Assembly (NCBI RefSeq): GCF_042140125.1
Contig: NZ_CP159473.1
Origin: Rhodophyticola sp017644125
Lineage (GTDB): Bacteria; Pseudomonadota; Alphaproteobacteria; Rhodobacterales; Rhodobacteraceae
DNA length: 64,000 nt
Direction: 5' to 3' (one strand)
In this document: piece by piece, positions 59,811-64,000 of the stretch
Layout of the letters: each line of letters opens with the position of its first letter
Numbering within the stretch: position 1 is the stretch's first letter
Notes under the pieces: generated by a model
What the model was told of the DNA's origin: nothing
The model's input: the letters and a program-made list of their open reading frames with translations, nothing else
Database searches by the model: none
Program-made: the position numbers and the translations under genes

Positions 59811-60800
59811 TCAGAGCCCGTATTTGCCGCGATGCTGGCCCACGGCCTTCATCACCCGCACGAGTTCATGGCTGATCCCGGGCTCCGACAGGGCGTGGCC
59901 CGCGGATTTGATCATCTGCAACCGCCCGTTATGCCAGCCCTGCGCCAGCAGGTTGGCCGACATCGGCGGGCAGATCATGTCATAGCGCCCCTGCACGATG
60001 GTGCCGGGAATATGGGCGATCCGGTAGAGGTCGCGCAGGATCTGGCCGTCCTCCTCCAGAAAGCCGCGATTCATGAAATAGTGGTTTTCGAGCCGGGCGA
60101 AGGCGCGGGCGTAATCGGCCGGGCTTTCGCCCCCCGCCCCGTCGCTATCCATCGAGGCGAGCGCGTTTTCCCATGACGCCCAGGCCCGCGCGAACCGTGT
60201 CTCCAGCATCAGATCGCCGGAAAACAGCCGCCGGTTATAGGCCGCGATCAGGTCGTCGCGTTCCGCTTCGGGCAAGAGGGAGGTGAATTTTGCCCATTGA
60301 TCGGGCCAGAATTGCCCCGCACCGCCGCCATAGAACCACTTGAGTTCCCGCTCGGTCGACAGGAACACCCCCCTGAGCGCCAGATAGGCCACGGAGTGAG
60401 GGTGGGTTTCGGCATAGATCAATGCCAGCGTCGCGCCCCAGGAGCCGCCGAAGACGGCCCAGCGGTCGATGCCGAGCGTGTTCTGGATCCGCTCGATATC
60501 GTCGACCAGATCCCAGGTCGTGTTGGCCTTGATCGCCGCATGGGGCCGCGACCGGCCACAGCCGCGCTGGTCGAACAGAATGATCCGCCAGTCCTCGGGG
60601 TCGAAATAGCGCCGCATGGCCGGGCTGCACCCGCCTCCGGGCCCGCCATGGAGCACGATCACCGGCGCGCCATCGGGGTTGCCGCATTGCTCGACATAGA
60701 CGTGATGCCCGTCGCCCACATCCAGCATGCGCTGATCGTACGGGTCGATCGGCGGAAACAGATGCGCGGCTGCGCGCTTTTGGCCAGAGAACTTGTCCAT
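59811..60800 (-). CDS. pip: Proline iminopeptidase
   Basis: A 329-residue alpha/beta-hydrolase (S33) that removes N-terminal proline from peptides. The oxyanion loop is HGGPGGG, the nucleophile motif GGSWGATLAL, and Asp and His of the triad appear in GRYDMICPP and SAGHALSEPG. GNPDGAPVIVLHGGPGGGCSP and FDQRGCGRSRPHA are close to Pip family signatures. The ATG at 60800 (MDKFSGQKRA) gives standard length. It converges with the exported hypothetical gene and is divergent from ubiG. Confidence 0.93.
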   Translation of the reverse strand: MDKFSGQKRAAAHLFPPIDPYDQRMLDVGDGHHVYVEQCGNPDGAPVIVLHGGPGGGCSPAMRRYFDPEDWRIILFDQRGCGRSRPHAAIKANTTWDLVDDIERIQNTLGIDRWAVFGGSWGATLALIYAETHPHSVAYLALRGVFLSTERELKWFYGGGAGQFWPDQWAKFTSLLPEAERDDLIAAYNRRLFSGDLMLETRFARAWASWENALASMDSDGAGGESPADYARAFARLENHYFMNRGFLEEDGQILRDLYRIAHIPGTIVQGRYDMICPPMSANLLAQGWHNGRLQMIKSAGHALSEPGISHELVRVMKAVGQHRGKYGL

Positions 60801-60872
60801 ACCGGTCCTATATAGACCCATATGACGGGTCTGACATGACCAAAAGAGTGACAAGATTGGAAAGGGATGTCC

Positions 60873-61619
60873 ATGAACACCGCGACACAAACGGTCGATG
60901 CCGGCGAGATTGCCAAATTCGAGGCGATGGCCGCGGAATGGTGGGACCCCCATGGCAAATTCAAACCGCTGCACATGCTGAACCCCACGCGGCTGGACTA
61001 CATCACCGCCCAGATCGCCGCCGAGTTCGGGCGGGACCTGAAAGACGCCTCCCCGTTCGCGGGATTGCGGCTGCTGGATATCGGCTGCGGTGGCGGGCTC
61101 CTGTCGGAACCCATGGCGCGGCTGGGCGCCGATGTGGTGGGCGCGGATGCGGCCGAGCGGAACATCCCCGTGGCCCGGGTTCATGCGGAGCAATCGGGGC
61201 TGGAGATCGATTACCGCTTCACCACCGCCGAAGCGCTGGCCGAGGCGGGCGAACAGTTCGACGTGGTCCTGAACATGGAGGTGGTCGAACATGTGGCCGA
61301 CCCGCAAGGCTACCTGACCGCGTGCCAGCAGCTTCTGAAACCCGGCGGTCTGATGATCTGCTCGACGATCAACCGGAACCCGAAAAGCTTCGCGATGGCG
61401 ATTGTCGGTGCGGAATACGTGATGCGCTGGCTGCCCAAGGGCACCCATGAATGGCAGAAATTCATCACGCCAGACGAGCTTTTCGCCCTGATTGCCAATG
61501 CGGGCCTGACGCCCGTGGACCGCAAGGGCTTCGTCTTCAACCCGATCACCTGGACCTGGAGCCTCTCCGACCGCGACCTGAGCGTGAACTATGTGACGGC
61601 CAGTACGAAACCGGCCTAG
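60873..61619 (+). CDS. ubiG: Ubiquinone biosynthesis O-methyltransferase
   Basis: A 248-residue SAM-dependent methyltransferase for two O-methylation steps of ubiquinone synthesis. The motif I glycine loop is LLDIGCGGGLLSEPMARLGADVVGAD, and DVVLNMEVVEHVADP is the acceptor-side motif. AEWWDPHGKFKPLHMLNPTRLDYI is the UbiG-specific N-terminal block. The ATG at 60873 is chosen because AAAGGGA (60861-60867) is six bases upstream. An ATG at 60867 is in frame. It serves the quinone pool used by petABC. Confidence 0.95.
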   Translation: MNTATQTVDAGEIAKFEAMAAEWWDPHGKFKPLHMLNPTRLDYITAQIAAEFGRDLKDASPFAGLRLLDIGCGGGLLSEPMARLGADVVGADAAERNIPVARVHAEQSGLEIDYRFTTAEALAEAGEQFDVVLNMEVVEHVADPQGYLTACQQLLKPGGLMICSTINRNPKSFAMAIVGAEYVMRWLPKGTHEWQKFITPDELFALIANAGLTPVDRKGFVFNPITWTWSLSDRDLSVNYVTASTKPA

Positions 61620-61693
61620 GGGCGGGTTTGCGGGAGGGGGCGGACCTTAGCCAACATCGATGTTATCATGTCGAAGGTGGAGGATTGGCGGTC

Positions 61694-62048
61694 ATGACAG
61701 TTAAGCGTATCGTATCAAACATAGCCGTTACTTCTGTCGACGATGTTCGAGCCTTCTACTCTGAATTGTTCGATCTGGACGTTGTGATGGATCATGGATG
61801 GATCGCAACTCTTGCCTCGGGTGAAACGGCACCAACTCAGATTAGCATTGCAATCGAAGGCGGGTCAGGGACTGCCGTACCCGATCTATCAATCGAGGTG
61901 GATGATGTTGATGCTCTCTACCAGCATGCCAAACGGCTGGGACACAAAATCGAGTATGAGTTGACGAGCGAACCTTGGGGAGTGCGCCGTTTTTTACATG
62001 CTTGACCCCACTGGAAAGTTGCTAAACATCCTCGCCCATCCCGCGTAA
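61694..62048 (+). pseudogene. VOC family protein with frameshift near the C-terminus
   Basis: The open frame from ATG 61694 encodes MTVKRIVSNIAVTSVDDVRAFYSELF and reads as a VOC protein, but stops at 62003 after RRFLHA. In the next frame the expected C-terminal module appears as FYMLDPTGKLLNILAHPA and ends at TAA 62046-62048. A run of six T (61990-61995) between them gives this shift if one T is extra. The intact product would be about 117 residues. The region is less G+C-rich than its neighbours. Either it is a broken gene, a sequencing error in a homopolymer, or a slippery site. Confidence 0.75.
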
Positions 62049-62546
62049 ACGCTGACACATTGGGCTCTGAGCAGACCTCGCATGGGCTGCGGCATCCGGG
62101 GCGCGGCCGACATGGGATCCTGATCGGCATTCAAGGCCCCTTTCTGCCGCGCTGTGCCTGACTGAACGCCGCATTCCCGCGTCACGAAACCTGCCGTTTG
62201 GGCACAATGCTGCAGTTTAACGCTCAGATAAATGCCTGCGCGGGAAAACTGCCCCCATGGTGCCAGAAGCTGCCGCTCCCCGTTTCATGGCAGATCCCGG
62301 ACGTATCCGCATGTGAGCACAGCTTCGAACTCCCGACAGGGTCGGCCTCTGCGACTGCCGCAATTTCCAGAAGCTCCCCAACGACCGTATCGGCACATTT
62401 GCGCTGGAAACGCCTTGGCCAGAAGACGGCGTGAACATGATCCGCTAGACTTGCGGCGGGCAGTCTGTTCATCGACCCCCGAGCGGCCACGCGCCAAAGC
62501 CGCGCGAGCCAGACCACGTTCAAGCGATTTCGTTGGGATTGATATC
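62049..62546 (+). other. 498-base stretch without a supported gene; possible decayed coding remnant
   Basis: No reading frame here has family support. A plus-strand frame around 62327-62450 reads LRTPDRVGLCDCRNFQKLPNDRIGTFALE before a stop, and an overlapping minus-strand frame (62224-62523) is also open, so this may be the relic of a gene. The stretch has mixed codon statistics and follows the frameshifted VOC gene. It is also the region upstream of the CPBP gene, so its promoter should lie here. Confidence 0.4.
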
Positions 62547-63407
62547 TTGAAAAACATACGTGTATGGGCCGCTGAACGTCCCTTCGCCGCTGCTGGTCTG
62601 CTGCTGCTCGTCGCCGCGGTTTACTTCGTTGCCCCTGTGCTGTTCCTCGATGCCTCGCAACTCTTCGGGCACGGGCGACAGGAGCAGGGCGCGTCTGAGT
62701 TCGCGGACGGTCTGTGGGCCGAAATCGGATTGGCCGGGGTGCTTGTGCTTGCCGTCTTGCTTCTCGGCTGGACCCGGGAAACAGGGCTCACAATCATGCC
62801 GCGCTGGCGTGCGAGCCTCTTTGCCGTCCCCTATATCGCGTTGGTTCTGCTCATGGTCCTTGTGACCTATGGAACCGTTTTGGTGCAGGACGAGGCGTTC
62901 GCCCTGACCGCCGCCGATTGGCGGATGGTCGGGGTCGCGAGTTTCGTCGCACTTGTTGTGGGACTGTTCGAGGAGCTGTTGTTTCGCGGCGTGCTTCTGC
63001 ATGGTTTGAGATCGAAAATGCCCGCCATTCCCGCAGTGCTGGTGGCCGCATTGATTTTCGGCGCTTTCCACTTCGTGAACTGGGTGGGTGGCCAACCCTT
63101 CGACGTGACCGTCATGCAGGTCATCTCCGCCGCCGGCGGAGGGGTGTTCTACGGGGCCCTGGTGCTGTGGACAGGTTCACTCTGGCCCTCCATCATCATG
63201 CACGGGCTTTGGGATGCGGCTGTCACCCTGAATCAGACCATGTTGGGCGCGGGTGAAATCATGCCTGAACCTGCCGACGGCGCAGCCGGACTCACCGAAA
63301 CCGCCTATAATCCCTTGTCTGCTCTGCTCTCGCCGGAGTTGATCTACGGTCTGATATTGCTTGGGTTGTGGGCGTGGTGGAACCATCGTCGCTCGACGTC
63401 CGGATAG
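62547..63407 (+). CDS. CPBP family intramembrane metalloprotease
   Basis: A 286-residue membrane protein with about eight hydrophobic helices. The Abi/CPBP motifs are EELLFRG (142-148), FHFVNW (174-179) and a third histidine in MHGLWDA. CPBP proteases cleave prenylated proteins or process signals and are sometimes linked to bacteriocin immunity. The start is uncertain: TTG at 62547 sits 8 bases after GGGAT, and the frame stays open upstream to 62232 without family sequence. It has no operon partner. Confidence 0.75.
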   Translation: MKNIRVWAAERPFAAAGLLLLVAAVYFVAPVLFLDASQLFGHGRQEQGASEFADGLWAEIGLAGVLVLAVLLLGWTRETGLTIMPRWRASLFAVPYIALVLLMVLVTYGTVLVQDEAFALTAADWRMVGVASFVALVVGLFEELLFRGVLLHGLRSKMPAIPAVLVAALIFGAFHFVNWVGGQPFDVTVMQVISAAGGGVFYGALVLWTGSLWPSIIMHGLWDAAVTLNQTMLGAGEIMPEPADGAAGLTETAYNPLSALLSPELIYGLILLGLWAWWNHRRSTSG

Positions 63408-63595
63408 TCTGTGAAGCTGCACGGCTGAAGCGAAACAAAAGGATGGCCCTGCACCTGTCTGTGAACATCAATTGCCATGCGGGCCATGCGCGCTTGCGGC
63501 CCCTGGCGGCGATCTGAGCCCTTCGCGGCATCATGGGCTATGGGCTCCAAACAGCCATTCCCGAAGGCGGCCTTGCAGACCCAAGAGCACGCCGA

Positions 63596-64000
63596 TCAGC
63601 CATCCTCCTCCAGCCGCACCCGCATCTCGCGGATCACCGGCAGGGCCGCGCGGACCCGGTCCGTGCCGATCTCGGCCACGGTCGCCGTGAGGATCGGGGC
63701 AATCGCCTCCAGCGCCGCATCGCGGGCCTTGCGGCCCGAAGGGCTGATCGACACGAACTTGCGCCGCGCATCATCCCAGTCAGGGCGGATATGCACATGC
63801 CCCGCCCATTCCAGCTTGCCCAATGTGTTGGTCATCGCGCCCCGGGTGACATGGAAGATGCGGGCCAGTTGCGCCGGCGTTTTCTCATCGCCCGTGCGCG
63901 CCAGCTGGTTCAGAACGGAAAAATGGCTGAGTTCCATCCCCTTCGGCAACGCCCTGGACAACCGGTTCCGCGCCAGCTGATCGGCCATGAACATCTCGCT
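63596..64000 (-). CDS. MarR family transcriptional regulator (5' end beyond window)
   Basis: The visible 134 residues cover a winged-helix MarR protein: MELSHFSVLNQLARTGDEKTPAQLARIFHVTRGAMTNTLGKLEWAGHVHIRPDWDDARRKFVSISPSGR, with recognition helix VTRGAMTNTLGKLE. The frame stays open to the window edge (S-E before the internal Met at 63994), so the true start probably lies outside. Effector and targets are unknown. It is convergent with the CPBP gene. Confidence 0.85.
   Translation of the reverse strand, partial: SEMFMADQLARNRLSRALPKGMELSHFSVLNQLARTGDEKTPAQLARIFHVTRGAMTNTLGKLEWAGHVHIRPDWDDARRKFVSISPSGRKARDAALEAIAPILTATVAEIGTDRVRAALPVIREMRVRLEEDG

Noticed and set aside
59795..59820. CGGGCT/AGCCCG inverted repeat between the exported hypothetical gene and pip.
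   Set aside because: The loop is 14 bases and the stem only 6 bases, with no clear T run after it. It overlaps the pip stop codon, so I do not call a terminator.
1..64000. Search by eye for CRISPR arrays, insertion-sequence ends, prophage genes, rRNA and tRNA.
   Set aside because: No repeat-spacer series, transposase, integrase or recognisable cloverleaf was seen. A tRNA could be missed without a covariance search.

Overview
The window is a G+C-rich, gene-dense stretch of an alphaproteobacterial chromosome. The most likely source is Rhodobacterales (the Roseobacter/Rhodobacteraceae group). The support is a petABC operon whose cytochrome b carries its haem ligands at the positions known from Rhodobacter, a DgcN-DgcA D-glutamate pair, tandem Hint-domain surface proteins, and many short conserved proteins typical of that group. 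I see no prophage, insertion sequence, CRISPR array, rRNA or recognisable tRNA. It reads as core chromosome with small accessory patches.

Layout. 1-2.1 kb: a flavin-binding PaiB-like protein, then a tight operon of a small membrane protein, a GST and a GNAT acetyltransferase. 2.1-3.6 kb: malonyl-CoA synthetase (minus). 3.9-6.7 kb: petABC for the cytochrome bc1 complex, ended by a strong terminator. 6.7-10.1 kb: thiBPQ thiamine importer (minus) behind a TPP riboswitch. 10.2-12.6 kb: aroC, then a small TM protein and a related TM protein fused to a predicted beta-sandwich domain. 12.7-14.0 kb: EamA exporter and HU. 14.1-19.1 kb: a minus-strand run of a class IV aminotransferase, a sulfotransferase-like protein, adenine deaminase and AMP nucleosidase. 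19.2-25.8 kb: exported MsrA, YggT, thioesterase, Atg22-type MFS, MepA, a phytase-like esterase, a LOG protein and dapD. 25.9-30.4 kb: envelope proteins, including two adjacent Hint proteins. 30.7-35.8 kb: dapE, rnr and a lytic transglycosylase. 35.8-40.6 kb: MOSC, VOC, then a D-amino-acid cluster (D-amino-acid transaminase, esterase, dgcA, dgcN). 40.8-47 kb: hypothetical protein, glutathionyl-hydroquinone reductase, two cobalamin genes, a second lytic transglycosylase and a GntP permease. 46.9-50.4 kb: smc. 50.5-53.7 kb: small membrane and regulatory genes. 53.8-59.8 kb: a conserved run rsfS-rlmH-gpmI-envC-ctpA-rppH. 59.8-64 kb: pip, ubiG, a frameshifted VOC gene of lower G+C, a decayed non-coding stretch, a CPBP protease and a partial MarR gene.

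How the genes work together. Cell-wall metabolism recurs: dapD/dapE make diaminopimelate, two MltB-type transglycosylases and MepA cut murein, EnvC-like and CtpA proteins probably control murein hydrolases, and dgcN/dgcA plus D-amino-acid transaminase can recycle D-glutamate and other D-amino acids. amn and ade form a two-step AMP to adenine to hypoxanthine route.

The most interesting items are the TPP riboswitch with a visible ribosome-binding-site switch, the tandem Hint proteins, the D-amino-acid cluster, the aminotransferase/sulfotransferase pair next to purine salvage, and the frameshifted VOC gene. No clearly undescribed large system is evident.
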